Shown: positions 35,793 to 45,306, counted from the stretch's first letter. The stretch: 64,000 bases of DNA from UBA7236 sp035439505 (GCA_035439505.1 DAORKJ010000012.1:1-64000); one strand, 5' to 3'. The notes: generated by a model not told the origin, from the sequence alone. Translations and numbers: made by a program.

Positions 35793-36362
35793 ATGAAAAA
35801 ATACTTATTTGCTATTATAACCTGTTTGACTTTAGTGAAAGCAAAAGCTGATGATGTAACAGCATTGGTTACACCAGCTACTTCGGGTTTTACTAATGGA
35901 GCAATTACTTTAACTATTTCGGGTGGTTTTGCACCATATTCTTTTAACTGGACAGGTCCGGATGGATTTAGTTCAACACTCCAGGATTTAACAGCTTTGG
36001 CTCCTGGCGAATATTGTGTAGAGGTTACAGATAATTATTGTGGGTCTACTATAGTTTGTGTAACAGTGATGGAATACCAACCAAATGCCGTAAACAATTT
36101 ACAACCGGTTGAGATAAATATTACCCCAAATCCTTTCAGTGCATATTTAAGCATTGATATTCTTACACTTTCAGGATTTGAGGCAACTGTTAAAATTGTT
36201 GATTTAGAAGGGAAAGAAGTAGTTAATCAATCAGCAACTTTAATTTCCGGTGTAAATAAGGTTACTATTGATGAATTAAATAACCTCCCTGCTGGTAATT
36301 ACTCAATATTTATTTTAGATCAATCGCAAATAGTTGGCACTTCAAATATTACTAAAATGTAA
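35793..36362 (+). CDS. SprB-repeat protein with T9SS sorting domain
   Basis: This 189-residue secreted protein starts at the ATG at 35793 (MKKYLFAIITCLTLVKAKA signal peptide). Residues ~20-90 form one SprB/PKD-like repeat (TNGAITLTISGGFAPYSFNWTGPDG...LTALAPGEYCVEVTDNYC). Such repeats are known from the gliding adhesin SprB and many Bacteroidota surface proteins. The last ~80 residues (ITPNPFSAYLSIDIL... to ...GTSNITKM) are a T9SS type A sorting domain. One repeat plus a sorting domain makes it a minimal surface-anchored module. It is the last gene of the three-gene operon. Confidence 0.82.
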   Translation: MKKYLFAIITCLTLVKAKADDVTALVTPATSGFTNGAITLTISGGFAPYSFNWTGPDGFSSTLQDLTALAPGEYCVEVTDNYCGSTIVCVTVMEYQPNAVNNLQPVEINITPNPFSAYLSIDILTLSGFEATVKIVDLEGKEVVNQSATLISGVNKVTIDELNNLPAGNYSIFILDQSQIVGTSNITKM

Positions 36363-36756
36363 TTATGCATTTAATATTGCCCTTCCATCCTGTATTGAAT
36401 TTTTAGTTATTTCAATACTTAATGTGTTCACTTTCTAATTCATTTTGTTTGTATTTTCTCGTTAGTTGGGGGAGAGAAAGATTAAAAAGGTAATTGAAGT
36501 TTTACAGCAAAAAGTCACCGGCTTAGAAAAAGAAGAAATTGAAACATTCCAATGAAACCATTTAAGACAACAACGCTGATTAATTCAGTTTTTCACAAAA
36601 AGTAAGGTCTGCCTTTTTTTACCAACCTTACTTTATACCATTTCACCCATCAATTTTAACGTTGATTATTGGTTGAAAACCTGCTCTAATATTCAATCTC
36701 AGCGATTTTTGGTAGGGAAAATTCAGAAACTTGACGTATTTTTATGCTGGCTACTT
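36363..36756. other. Intergenic region with an inverted repeat and a tiny open frame
   Basis: No full gene is visible. AAGTAAGGT (36600-36608) and ACCTTACTT (36625-36633) form a 9-bp inverted repeat with a T-rich loop, possibly a terminator or regulatory hairpin before the giant beta-helix gene. A 29-codon TTG-started frame at 36466-36555 encodes a charged helix-like peptide; see findings. An in-frame TTG at 36673 could extend the next gene upstream. Confidence 0.4.
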
Positions 36757-39700
36757 ATGTTTCAGACCAGGCAAATATTTATCAACTGCAAACCCTTATT
36801 GGTATTGGGTTTAGTCATGTTATTAAACATGAATACTAAGGTATTTGCCCAACCTACTCAGCTTGGGACACAAACAGTAAATGGGGCATATGTGTCATAT
36901 CCACTCTCTGATTTGGGTATTTTCCGCCAGGCCCGTGTTCAGGCAACCAGTTCAGCTTTAAGTGGAACCAGAAACTGGGAGTTTTACGAAGCTCCGTTCG
37001 ATTATGACCCTGCCTGGCGCCCTTATTCTGGGGGATTGACTTTAGCCGGGTATAACATGAATATTTTTCCAACTGCAGGGACTGCTGCGGCGCTTTTTAA
37101 CACCGGATTTGGAGGCAGTGCCGGGCTTATGCCAACAATTGCCAATGGCTATTATTATACATTTAATGTTACCGAATATAGCACTCCCGGGGTTCCTCAA
37201 AACGAATACATGGGCGTTGTGGAAACTAGTTATAACCCGGTAGCAATTACTTCTGTAATCCAATCGCCGGCTGCAGGTGCCGTTTATCCTGAAAATAGTG
37301 TTTATGTTACAGTTACCACCGCTGCCATTCCATCACCCGGCGAGAATGTGTTCGTGAGGTATTCTACCTCAGTTAATTTTTTAACATCCTCACTTTTAGA
37401 AGTCACCATGGTAGGCACCACCGGTATAGTAGAAATACCTTGTGCAGGTGTCGGAACAACCATTTATTATTATGCATACACCAGCAATAGAACCGGTACC
37501 GCAATTTTAACCGATGTTGGGGTTACCGGACAACGTGCTCACGATATGAGTACATTAAATATTAACAACAATGGCGGTCCTAATTATTCTTATACCGTAT
37601 CACCGAGTATAGGGTTTTGTGGCGATTATTATGTGCCTTCAGTTTGTTATCCAACAATTAATTCATTTGTTAATGCACTCAATTCCGGAAGTGTAAGTTG
37701 CGATGTAGTTTGTTATGTTGCGGCAGGACATTCTGAAACAGCTCCTGTAGGCGGAATAAATTTAACACAAACCGGCACTGCTGCAAACACTATTACTTTT
37801 CAAAAAATTGGTGCTGGAGCCAATCCTGTAATTAATGCATATGTAGGAACAATTACTTTAGGCACGGGTTCTACAGTTGTGGATGGGATATTTTCTTTAA
37901 ATGGTAGTGATTTTATTACCATCGATGGTATCGACCTCGTAGATAATAATGCAAGTGCGCCCGGAACCATGGAATACGGTTATGCTTTATATAAAGCTTC
38001 TGCAACCGATGGCTGTAGCAATAATGTTATCCAAAATTGTTCCATCACTTTATCGAAAACAAATGCTTCAAGTGGCCCTTCAGGTACCTTCATGAATGGG
38101 AGCCGGGGAATTTTTTCCGGAAATTGTACAAGAATTGCATTAGGCACAGCGCTAACCATAACAACGGCTGGTGGCCGAAATGACAACAATAAATTTTTAA
38201 GTAATACGATCTCTAATGTATTCGCCGGAATAATTTTAAGAGGATACAATGATGCAACACCTTCAGCCTATTTTGATCAAGGCAACGTAATTGGCGCAAT
38301 TGGGGCCGGGAATACTATTACAAATTATGGCGGTTCAAGTGCTAATACTGGATATGGTGTTTATTGTATTTATCAAAATGCCGTTAATATCAGTTATAAC
38401 ACTATCAATAACAGACTGGGCGGTGTTACACACACAAACACATTGTATGGAATTTTTATTTCCGCAAACACAGGTAATATTACGAATTCAATAACAGTTT
38501 CCAATAATGATATTTCTTTAGGTCAGGGAGCAATCAGCCAAACAATTTTTGCTATTCGAACAGGTTCTAGTGGTTATGTGGCGGGTTCAATTAATATTAC
38601 AAATAATACCATACATGATTGCTCATTTGATGCGGGCGCATCAGGTCAATTTTACGGAATTTATCAGGAATACGACTGTACATCTAGTAACATCGATAAT
38701 AATATCATAAAAAATAATGCACTCAATACAACAGGTGCAAATACTTATTTAATTTATGATAATAGCACAACGCCAACCATGAGCGTGAGTGGTAATCATT
38801 TAACTAATAATACCATCACCGCAGCATCATCAGGAAATTTAACAGGTTATTATTATATCAATCTCAGTGCAACAGGTACTATCAATGTTGCCAACAATAT
38901 AATTGACTCGCTCATGATTCCATCAGCTAGTACCGGTTACGTTATAGGAATCAGGGTAAGTAATTCAACCAGTCAGGTAAAAACAATTGCATCTAATACC
39001 ATTACTAATATTCGTGCAGGCTCGGGAACTACCGCCTGGACTTGTGGTATGTATATCGACAAAATGCCAACAGGTTCATCAGTTACAGACAATACGGTAA
39101 ATAATGTTAGCTCAGCAGCAAATGTCATCGGGATAAATTGTGCAGATGATAATTCAATTAATACATCGCTCAATCAAATATTTACCTTTACGGGTAATGA
39201 AGTAAATAATATTACCTCCACTTCCACTTCAGCTCAAATGGCTGGAATTGCTATTTATGCATTAAATGCTGTTGATTGCGGCAACAATAGTGTAGATAGT
39301 GTAATTGCATCAGGAGGCTCTCCTATACAATTGAAAGGTTTTAATTTTGGTGGTGGAACAGTTGGCAATAACATGAATTTTTATGGGAACACCATCTCTA
39401 ACGTAAAACATGATAATGGGCTTGGGTCAGCAACAGTTGTAGGTTTATATTTATTCCCTAACACGGTTACCACTAATATTTATAATAATCATATTTATGA
39501 AATTTCTGGTATTGGCAATGATATGATTATTGCCATGTATGGAACATCCGGTACTGGAACGCATAATATTTATAACAACTTTATACAGAAATTATATGCT
39601 AATAATACTTCATTATTATTAGCAGTAAATGGTATTTATACTGCTGCCGGTGGAAATACATACAACGTTTATAATAATACGATAGCAATTGGTCAGGGCG

Positions 39701-40767
39701 GCAGTATTTCAGGTGGTGCAGATTTTGGTGTTTCCGGTGTTTATCATGGCGCAGGAATTTTAAATTTGAGAAATAATATCATATACCTGAATGTGAATAC
39801 ATCAGGTGCCGGTGTTTCTGCTTGTGTGAGAAAAGGAACCGCAGGTACAGCAGGCACAGCTCCGGCGGTAACCAGTGTTGCAGCTACTTCTAATAATAAT
39901 TTCTATTATATCAATTCTAATGCATATAATTATGTGTATGTAGAAGGTGGATCTACAGCAGCCATTAAAAATGGGTATGCCTATGGNNNNNNNNNNNNNN
40001 NNNNNNNNNNNNNNNNNNNNNNNNNNNNNNNNNNNNNNNNNNNNNNNNNNNNNNNNNNNNNNNNNNNNNNNNNNNNNNNNNNNNNNGTAACTACCGATTA
40101 TGAAGGCGAAATTCGTCAGGGTGTTGTTGGATATGGCGGCACCGGTACTGCACCGGATATCGGAGCGGATGAAGGAGAATTTGTTTTGGTTACACCTGTT
40201 TGCGATTTATTGCCAATTGAATTAGTGGAATTTACAGGCTGGTATAACGGAGTTGAAAATGAATTACATTGGACAACAGCAACAGAAATTAATTCCGATT
40301 ATTTTGAAATTCAACGTTCCTTAAATGGAATTGATTTTATTGCCATTGGCACCACACCTGCAGCCGGAAATTCAATGGAATTATTGCATTATATATTTTA
40401 CGATGATGCTCCGGGTTCCGGAATTAATTATTACAGATTAAAAATGGTGGATATTGATGGTTCGTATGACTATAGTAATATTATTGCCATTCGTTTGAAT
40501 AACGAAGTGATACAACAAATCACTGTATTCCCTAATCCTGCCAATAACGAAATTTTAATTGAATATCTCGCAGCTGAAGAGGAAAATATACTAATCGACT
40601 TTTTAGATGCTACCGGACGAAAAGTAATCAGTGAAAATAGGATATTAATGCAGGGTGTAAATTTTTTGCAATATGAAATTGAACATCTACCCAACGCAAC
40701 TTATTTTATACAATTTACCAACACCAAAACAGGAAATATAAATGGTGTTCAGGTGTTGAAGTACTGA
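36757..40767 (+). CDS. Giant secreted right-handed beta-helix protein with T9SS sorting domain
   Basis: This ~1336-residue secreted protein has a signal peptide with helix PLLVLGLVMLLNMNTKVFAQ after the ATG at 36757 (a TTG at 36673 is the alternative). A beta-sandwich region follows to ~270. A long parallel beta-helix region (~330-1060) is rich in N-ladders and recurring GNTI/NNTI/DNNII units, as in pectate-lyase and NosD-type proteins. A fibronectin/Ig-like domain (IELVEFTGWYNGVENELHWTT) and the T9SS sorting domain (VFPNPANNEILIEY...) end it. A 100-N gap interrupts it, so the length is approximate. No catalytic residues are assigned. It is likely a surface glycan-binding or adhesion protein. 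Confidence 0.85.
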   Translation: MFQTRQIFINCKPLLVLGLVMLLNMNTKVFAQPTQLGTQTVNGAYVSYPLSDLGIFRQARVQATSSALSGTRNWEFYEAPFDYDPAWRPYSGGLTLAGYNMNIFPTAGTAAALFNTGFGGSAGLMPTIANGYYYTFNVTEYSTPGVPQNEYMGVVETSYNPVAITSVIQSPAAGAVYPENSVYVTVTTAAIPSPGENVFVRYSTSVNFLTSSLLEVTMVGTTGIVEIPCAGVGTTIYYYAYTSNRTGTAILTDVGVTGQRAHDMSTLNINNNGGPNYSYTVSPSIGFCGDYYVPSVCYPTINSFVNALNSGSVSCDVVCYVAAGHSETAPVGGINLTQTGTAANTITFQKIGAGANPVINAYVGTITLGTGSTVVDGIFSLNGSDFITIDGIDLVDNNASAPGTMEYGYALYKASATDGCSNNVIQNCSITLSKTNASSGPSGTFMNGSRGIFSGNCTRIALGTALTITTAGGRNDNNKFLSNTISNVFAGIILRGYNDATPSAYFDQGNVIGAIGAGNTITNYGGSSANTGYGVYCIYQNAVNISYNTINNRLGGVTHTNTLYGIFISANTGNITNSITVSNNDISLGQGAISQTIFAIRTGSSGYVAGSINITNNTIHDCSFDAGASGQFYGIYQEYDCTSSNIDNNIIKNNALNTTGANTYLIYDNSTTPTMSVSGNHLTNNTITAASSGNLTGYYYINLSATGTINVANNIIDSLMIPSASTGYVIGIRVSNSTSQVKTIASNTITNIRAGSGTTAWTCGMYIDKMPTGSSVTDNTVNNVSSAANVIGINCADDNSINTSLNQIFTFTGNEVNNITSTSTSAQMAGIAIYALNAVDCGNNSVDSVIASGGSPIQLKGFNFGGGTVGNNMNFYGNTISNVKHDNGLGSATVVGLYLFPNTVTTNIYNNHIYEISGIGNDMIIAMYGTSGTGTHNIYNNFIQKLYANNTSLLLAVNGIYTAAGGNTYNVYNNTIAIGQGGSISGGADFGVSGVYHGAGILNLRNNIIYLNVNTSGAGVSACVRKGTAGTAGTAPAVTSVAATSNNNFYYINSNAYNYVYVEGGSTAAIKNGYAYXXXXXXXXXXXXXXXXXXXXXXXXXXXXXXXXXXVTTDYEGEIRQGVVGYGGTGTAPDIGADEGEFVLVTPVCDLLPIELVEFTGWYNGVENELHWTTATEINSDYFEIQRSLNGIDFIAIGTTPAAGNSMELLHYIFYDDAPGSGINYYRLKMVDIDGSYDYSNIIAIRLNNEVIQQITVFPNPANNEILIEYLAAEEENILIDFLDATGRKVISENRILMQGVNFLQYEIEHLPNATYFIQFTNTKTGNINGVQVLKY
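39987..40086. other. Assembly gap (100 N) inside the beta-helix gene
   Basis: A 100-N placeholder between the beta-helix region and the C-terminal domains. The frame stays open across it, but the true length is unknown; repetitive coding sequence may have broken the assembly. Confidence 0.95.
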
Positions 40768-40914
40768 TTATTTTCCAATCATTAATTTGAACTTTACTTT
40801 TTGTATGTAAAACTACATGCGAGTTTTGCTTATAGTATAGTTGTATTGCGCTTTACAAATAATAAGATAACAATACAATTAAATATTATGTGGGAAGTAA
40901 TCAAGCAGCCAATA

Positions 40915-41871
40915 TCAGAACCACCTAATTTTTCTGAATACCAAATAAAGGATTACAGAAACAAAAATCGATAAAAACATAATTACAAAAAAGCCACTGT
41001 TGGCGTGTTCAAATGGCAAGTGGGCGAAGTTCATGCCAAAGAAACTGGCAATAAGGGTTGGTACCATTAAAATGATGGTAATAGAGGTGAGTCGCTTCAT
41101 CACCGAGTTCAAATTATTTGAAATAATTGAACCAAATGCATCCATGGTGCCGTTAAGGATATTGGTATATACAGTAGCCATTTCCAAAGCCTGACTGCTA
41201 TCAATAATAATATCGCTTAGATAATCATTTTTTTCTTCATCAGTTTTAATACCCAGGAAATTCGTGCGCTGAATTTTCATCATCAGTAATTCGTTAGCAC
41301 GTAAGTCGGTTACGAAGTAAACAAGTGATTTTTGAATATTTAGCAATTTTGCCAATTCGGTATTTCTACTCGAATGCATGAGCTCTTTTTCGATGAGGTA
41401 ACGACGTTTATTCATTTCATTCAAATACTGAATAAAGTAGAACACATTTTTTTCGAAAATTTTCATCACAATCATTTCCTTCTCACTTGGAGAAAGGTGT
41501 TTAATAGCGATAGAAAAAAACCAGTCGATAACCTTATTTTGAGCAGAAGAAATAATAATGTTATAGTCCTGCGTTAGAATAATGCCAATAGGGATGGTGA
41601 TATAAAAAGCATCGTTGTCAATAGAATTCTCCATATCGTTTTCGATAGGCGTATTTATCACGATGAGTTTTACGTTGTCATCCTGCTCAAAACGAGAGCG
41701 TTCGTTGATATCAATTGAGTCAAGTAAATAATCTATCGGAATATCGATAGCATCACTTAAAGTAGCAAGTCGTTTATGGTCGAAGGGGGGGTATACGTTT
41801 ATCCAACAGTCTTTTTCAGGCTTTTCAATTTCTACAATGGTGTTATTCGATTTTTTGTAGTATTTGATCAT
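40915..41871 (-). CDS. corA: CorA-family divalent cation transporter
   Basis: This 318-residue inner-membrane channel for Mg2+ (or Co2+/Ni2+/Zn2+) has a cytosolic N-terminal domain of about 250 residues with long helices. Two C-terminal membrane helices follow (~259-277 and ~292-312). The family signature GMN is present in ASFFGMNFAHLPF (G-M-N near residue 280) and forms the pore loop of the pentamer. The short ending RKIRWF is typical. The gene has a good promoter and stands alone. Ion specificity cannot be told from the sequence. Confidence 0.93.
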   Translation of the reverse strand: MIKYYKKSNNTIVEIEKPEKDCWINVYPPFDHKRLATLSDAIDIPIDYLLDSIDINERSRFEQDDNVKLIVINTPIENDMENSIDNDAFYITIPIGIILTQDYNIIISSAQNKVIDWFFSIAIKHLSPSEKEMIVMKIFEKNVFYFIQYLNEMNKRRYLIEKELMHSSRNTELAKLLNIQKSLVYFVTDLRANELLMMKIQRTNFLGIKTDEEKNDYLSDIIIDSSQALEMATVYTNILNGTMDAFGSIISNNLNSVMKRLTSITIILMVPTLIASFFGMNFAHLPFEHANSGFFVIMFLSIFVSVILYLVFRKIRWF

Positions 41872-41905
41872 CGCTTTCCATCTGCAGGTTAAAAATTTGG
41901 ACGTG

Positions 41906-41937
41906 CAAAGATACGGGTTTATATCTTCCCAAACAAA
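41906..41937 (-). promoter_or_regulatory. Promoter of corA
   Basis: Minus strand TTTG (41937-41934), 20-base spacer, perfect TATCTTTG (41913-41906), 35 bases before the ATG. This is the best -33/-7 pair in the window. Confidence 0.55.
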
Positions 41938-41971
41938 CCAGGGCTTTATTTTGGAAACCTTACAACAACAA

Positions 41972-42015
41972 GGGGTTTAGCCCGGGCTGCTCAATGTTTG
42001 ATTATGGCTAAAGCC
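41972..42015. repeat. Imperfect intergenic inverted repeat
   Basis: GGGTTTAGCC (41973-41982) and GGCTAAAGCC (42006-42015) are inverted with one mismatch. The left arm runs into the palindrome GCCCGGGC. It sits between the divergent corA start and the end of the 42032 gene, where it could end that minus-strand transcript, but there is no T-tract. Confidence 0.45.
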
Positions 42016-42031
42016 TGCTTAGAGCAATAAA

Positions 42032-42523
42032 TTATTTGAGTTGACAGTCGATGAGCCCATGATAATCGCCATATGAAGAGGTAGTTAATACCAATCCGGT
42101 TCCGGCTGCATAATAATATTTGGTGATGTAATTTAAACTCATGATGGTGCCGTTCATATTCATTTTGCTATCAGCTTCCAGCAATAACACCTGCGAATAG
42201 GTTTTGCCTTCTACTTCGATTGAACTATTAATTTCTCGGACAGTCATTACCAAAATACTTTGAATGCCATTTGCGGTAAAGTGAATTTCCCAGGTATCAT
42301 TTACAGCTGAACCTTCTTTCAGAAAAGGTTGAAACTGGTCCGGGGTATACGCATTGGTCATGTAATTATTTCCATCTACATACACTTTTGAAGCAATATT
42401 GGATGCTGAATTGAGCATTACATAATGTTGACCTTCTAAAGCTGTAATTGAATTGGTATAGGTATTACCATCTTTCATTTTGTAAGTCCAGCTGTTGCCA
42501 ACTGCTAATGGGTAAAGTTGCAT
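42032..42523 (-). CDS. Hypothetical protein downstream of dapF
   Basis: I do not recognise this 163-residue protein. The ATG at 42523 gives MQLYPLAVGNSWTYKMKDG; a TTG at 42562 would add 13 residues and begin five bases past the dapF stop. There is no signal peptide after the ATG. The opening (YPLAVGNSWTY) resembles the N-terminus of many Bacteroidota beta-sandwich lipoproteins after the lipobox, so the protein may be a cytosolic relative of those or have lost its leader. It is probably co-transcribed with dapF. Confidence 0.65.
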   Translation of the reverse strand: MQLYPLAVGNSWTYKMKDGNTYTNSITALEGQHYVMLNSASNIASKVYVDGNNYMTNAYTPDQFQPFLKEGSAVNDTWEIHFTANGIQSILVMTVREINSSIEVEGKTYSQVLLLEADSKMNMNGTIMSLNYITKYYYAAGTGLVLTTSSYGDYHGLIDCQLK

Positions 42524-42567
42524 AGGGTTTAAATTAGGGTTAATAAGAAAATAGGTAGACAAATATA

Positions 42568-43344
42568 TTATATCTCGCCCTCAAAAACGAGTTCTCCGGG
42601 TCCAATCAGCCATACGTCGGTAAACTGTCCGTTTTTCAGCTCAAATTGAACTTGTAATTCGCCACCCATAGTTTGAAGACTAATTGTATGTTTTCCGTCC
42701 TGAAGGGCTTTATTAATGGCGTAGGCGAGGGCAGAGGCCGTAACTCCTGTTCCGCAGCTAAGTGTTTCGTCTTCAACACCGCGTTCGTAGGTGCGTATAT
42801 GCAGTTGATTTTGGAGGCAATCGATAAAATTCGCGTTTGTTCCTCCCGGTTGAAATTGTTCAGCATAACGAATGGTCGCTCCGGTTGATTTTACATCAAC
42901 CTGCATTACGTCTTCAACAAATTGCACATAATGCGGGGAACCGGTATCCAGGAAATAATAATTGTCGCCTTTTGAAACTGACAGCACGTCATTCATTTTG
43001 AGATGGACAATGCCATTTTTTACATACGCAGTGTGAGGGCCATCAACGGCCACAAAATCATATACATCTTTAACTATACCAAGGCGCAATGCATAATTCA
43101 CCAGACAACGTCCGCCGTTGCCACACATGGAGCTGATATTGCCGTCTGCATTATAATACACCATTTTGAAGTCGTATCCTGCTTCATTTTCGAGCAACAT
43201 AACACCATCAGCACCAATTCCAAATCGACGGTCGCAAATATGTCTAAACCACTGTGTATTTTTATGGTCAATACGGCCATCACGATTATCAAAAATGATA
43301 AAATCGTTACCTGTTCCCTGGTATTTTGAAAACTTTAATGGCAT
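42568..43344 (-). CDS. dapF: Diaminopimelate epimerase
   Basis: DapF converts LL-DAP to meso-DAP for lysine and peptidoglycan synthesis in the cytosol. The 258-residue protein is full length. The two catalytic cysteines are visible: C74 in SSMCGNGGRC and C197 in TLSCGTGVTASA. Other motifs are YQGTGNDFIIFDNRDG (8-23), GIGADGVML and QPGGTNANFI. A meso-DAP peptidoglycan agrees with the murein-peptide operon at 48.7-53.3 kb. It is divergent from htrA, and the unknown gene downstream probably shares its mRNA. Confidence 0.97.
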   Translation of the reverse strand: MPLKFSKYQGTGNDFIIFDNRDGRIDHKNTQWFRHICDRRFGIGADGVMLLENEAGYDFKMVYYNADGNISSMCGNGGRCLVNYALRLGIVKDVYDFVAVDGPHTAYVKNGIVHLKMNDVLSVSKGDNYYFLDTGSPHYVQFVEDVMQVDVKSTGATIRYAEQFQPGGTNANFIDCLQNQLHIRTYERGVEDETLSCGTGVTASALAYAINKALQDGKHTISLQTMGGELQVQFELKNGQFTDVWLIGPGELVFEGEI

Positions 43345-43422
43345 GTTTTACGTTAAAAGCCTTTAAAAGGGTTAAAATTTGTTAAGCGAAAATACGACAA
43401 TCTTTCAGTTGGCGTTTAGTGC

Positions 43423-44901
43423 ATGAAATTTGTTAACAAAAAAAGCATAAATCAATTAGATATGAAAATAAAAATGATTCTTTTAACAGCGGTGGTAGCC
43501 TTGAGTAGTTCCCTGGCTTCACTCGTTATTTATGAAAAGTTTTTACGAGATGATGATGCGCAAAATGGATTACAAAATCCATATCAGTTTTCGAGCGCCA
43601 GTTTTCCGGTTGCCCCAAGTGGGATGGCACCGGTTGATTTTACCTATGCGGCTGCACTCACTACACCATCTGTTGTTCACGTAAAAACTACTTTTAAAAA
43701 TACTTCGTATAGTAGTAGTGACGACATGTTCAGACAATTTTTTGGCGATGATTTTTCGTGGGGAGATCCAAACGGACAAGCATCGGGTTCAGGAGTAATT
43801 GTTGATGCAGATGGATATATTGTTACGAATTATCACGTGGTAAAAAATGCAGATGCGATTCAGGTAGTATTTTACGATAAACATACTGCTGAAGCAGAAT
43901 TAGTGGCAACAGACCCATCAACTGATATTGCAGTATTAAAAGTGGATATGAAAGATTTACCGAATGTAAAATATGGCGATTCAGATTCCGTTCGCGTTGG
44001 TGATTGGGTAATGGCAGTGGGTAATCCTTTTGATTTGGCAAGTACGGTTACAGCTGGAATTGTGAGTGCAAAAGGAAGAAAAATTGATATTCTTGGAGAA
44101 AATGCTTCTACACCTGTTGAATCATTTATTCAAACAGATGCAGCAGTTAACCCAGGAAACAGTGGTGGAGCATTGGTAAATTTAAAAGGTGAATTAATTG
44201 GTATAAATACAGCCATTGCTACACCTACAGGAACCTTTGCAGGATACTCTTTTGCAGTTCCGGTAAATATCGTTAAAAAAGTAGTTGCAGATTTAAAAAA
44301 ATATGGAATTGTTCAACGTGCATACTTAGGCATTGAAGTTGACGTTACTAAAGAAGATGTTGGAGGTGTTTATGTAAGTAATGTTGTTGATGGTTCAGGT
44401 GCAAAAGATGCTGACATTAAAGTTGGGGATATTGTTACCCATATTAACAACGCACCAATAAATTCTTTCCCTGAATTACAGGAGCAATTAAGTAAGTATG
44501 GACCCGGTGAAAAAGTTAATGTTAGTATTTTACGGAACAAAGAAAGAAAAAATGTTGTTGTACAACTAAAGAACCAAAAAGGGAATACAGAAATAGTAAA
44601 GAAAGAGATAAATGAAGTCGTAAAAAGTTTAGGTATTGAAACTGAAGATGTTAGCGGAAAAGAAGCTGATTATTATAATGTTGACGGTGGCGTAAAAGTT
44701 ACCGGAATAAAAAATGGAAAAATTTATCAGCAAACTAGAATTAAGGAAGGATTTATAATTACAGCAATTGATGATAAAAAAATTGTAAATTATAACGATT
44801 TGGCAAAGATTTTGAGTGATAAGAGTGGAAAGAATGTAATAGTTGAAGGTTTTTATCCTTCATTTCCGAACAAAATTTATAATTACGGGTTAAGTCTATA
44901 A
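43423..44901 (+). CDS. Periplasmic HtrA/DegP-family serine protease
   Basis: This 492-residue protease/chaperone degrades misfolded envelope proteins. An N-terminal membrane helix or signal anchor (~17-36) leads to a trypsin-like domain (~75-285). The catalytic triad is H138 (TNYHVV), D168 (STDIAVLK) and S247 (NPGNSGGAL). Two PDZ domains follow: the first is clear (~293-385, RAYLGIEVDVTKEDVGGVYV...GDIVTHINNAPI), the second weaker (~405-485, GVKVTGIKNGKIYQQTRIKEGFIITAID). The start could be the ATG at 43423 or the one at 43462. It is followed by a terminator. Confidence 0.95.
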   Translation: MKFVNKKSINQLDMKIKMILLTAVVALSSSLASLVIYEKFLRDDDAQNGLQNPYQFSSASFPVAPSGMAPVDFTYAAALTTPSVVHVKTTFKNTSYSSSDDMFRQFFGDDFSWGDPNGQASGSGVIVDADGYIVTNYHVVKNADAIQVVFYDKHTAEAELVATDPSTDIAVLKVDMKDLPNVKYGDSDSVRVGDWVMAVGNPFDLASTVTAGIVSAKGRKIDILGENASTPVESFIQTDAAVNPGNSGGALVNLKGELIGINTAIATPTGTFAGYSFAVPVNIVKKVVADLKKYGIVQRAYLGIEVDVTKEDVGGVYVSNVVDGSGAKDADIKVGDIVTHINNAPINSFPELQEQLSKYGPGEKVNVSILRNKERKNVVVQLKNQKGNTEIVKKEINEVVKSLGIETEDVSGKEADYYNVDGGVKVTGIKNGKIYQQTRIKEGFIITAIDDKKIVNYNDLAKILSDKSGKNVIVEGFYPSFPNKIYNYGLSL

Positions 44902-44940
44902 TGATATTTAAGTTTTAGGGTAATTGGGTTTTCAAATGTG

Positions 44941-44983
44941 AGCTCCGCTTAGTTTCCGCTCGGGAACGGCGGGGCTTTTTTTT
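44941..44983 (+). terminator. Terminator of the HtrA-like gene
   Basis: AGCTCCGC (44941-44948) pairs with GCGGGGCT (44969-44976, one G-U) around an inner TTCCG/CGGGAA hairpin, followed by eight T. It lies 40 bases past the stop codon. Confidence 0.75.
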
Positions 44984-45275
44984 GAGCGAAAATGAGTGAG
45001 TTTTAAGACCTGAAATTTTGTCATATCCTCTAAAACCTTCCAGGTTTAAACCTGGAAGGTCTTTAAACCTGGAAGGTCTTTTTTCTAAGCGCCTTTTCCC
45101 TTTGTCTATCTGCGTTCCAACAATATCCTCTAAAAAACAACCCCTCAAATCACCACCTGCTATTTTGGCATAGCTCAAATTTTTAATAACCCCAAAAAAA
45201 ATCACAGATTTTGAGAGTTCAAATCAGTTATAAAACAAACGCTTCAATCGTAATTGAATACTATCATATTATCAT
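44984..45275. other. Intergenic region around the palindromic repeat
   Basis: Between the HtrA terminator and the pdhB terminator I see no credible gene, only the palindromic repeat described separately and AT-rich sequence. A 96-codon minus-strand frame across the region has no family pattern. Confidence 0.5.
45035..45077. repeat. Palindromic intergenic repeat with an extra half-site
   Basis: ACCTTCCAGGTTT and AAACCTGGAAGGT form a perfect 26-base palindrome (45035-45060). A third copy of the half-site AAACCTGGAAGGT (45065-45077) follows four bases later and runs into CTTTTTT. The ordered half-sites suggest a dispersed repeat element or protein-binding site, or a second terminator for the upstream gene. 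Confidence 0.7.
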
Positions 45276-45306
45276 AAAAAAAACCGGCATTTTTTAAATG
45301 CCGGTT
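45276..45306 (-). terminator. Terminator of pdhB
   Basis: AACCGGCATTT (45282-45292) and AAATGCCGGTT (45296-45306) are perfect 11-base arms. The plus-strand A-run at 45276-45283 gives the T-tract on the minus strand. Confidence 0.85.

Noticed and set aside
41972..42025. Possible tRNA or structured RNA between corA and the dapF operon
   Set aside because: Only an imperfect inverted repeat is present; there is no T-loop or acceptor stem pattern.
44915..45205. 96-codon minus-strand frame between htrA and pdhB
   Set aside because: It runs through a terminator and the palindromic repeat and has no protein-like pattern.
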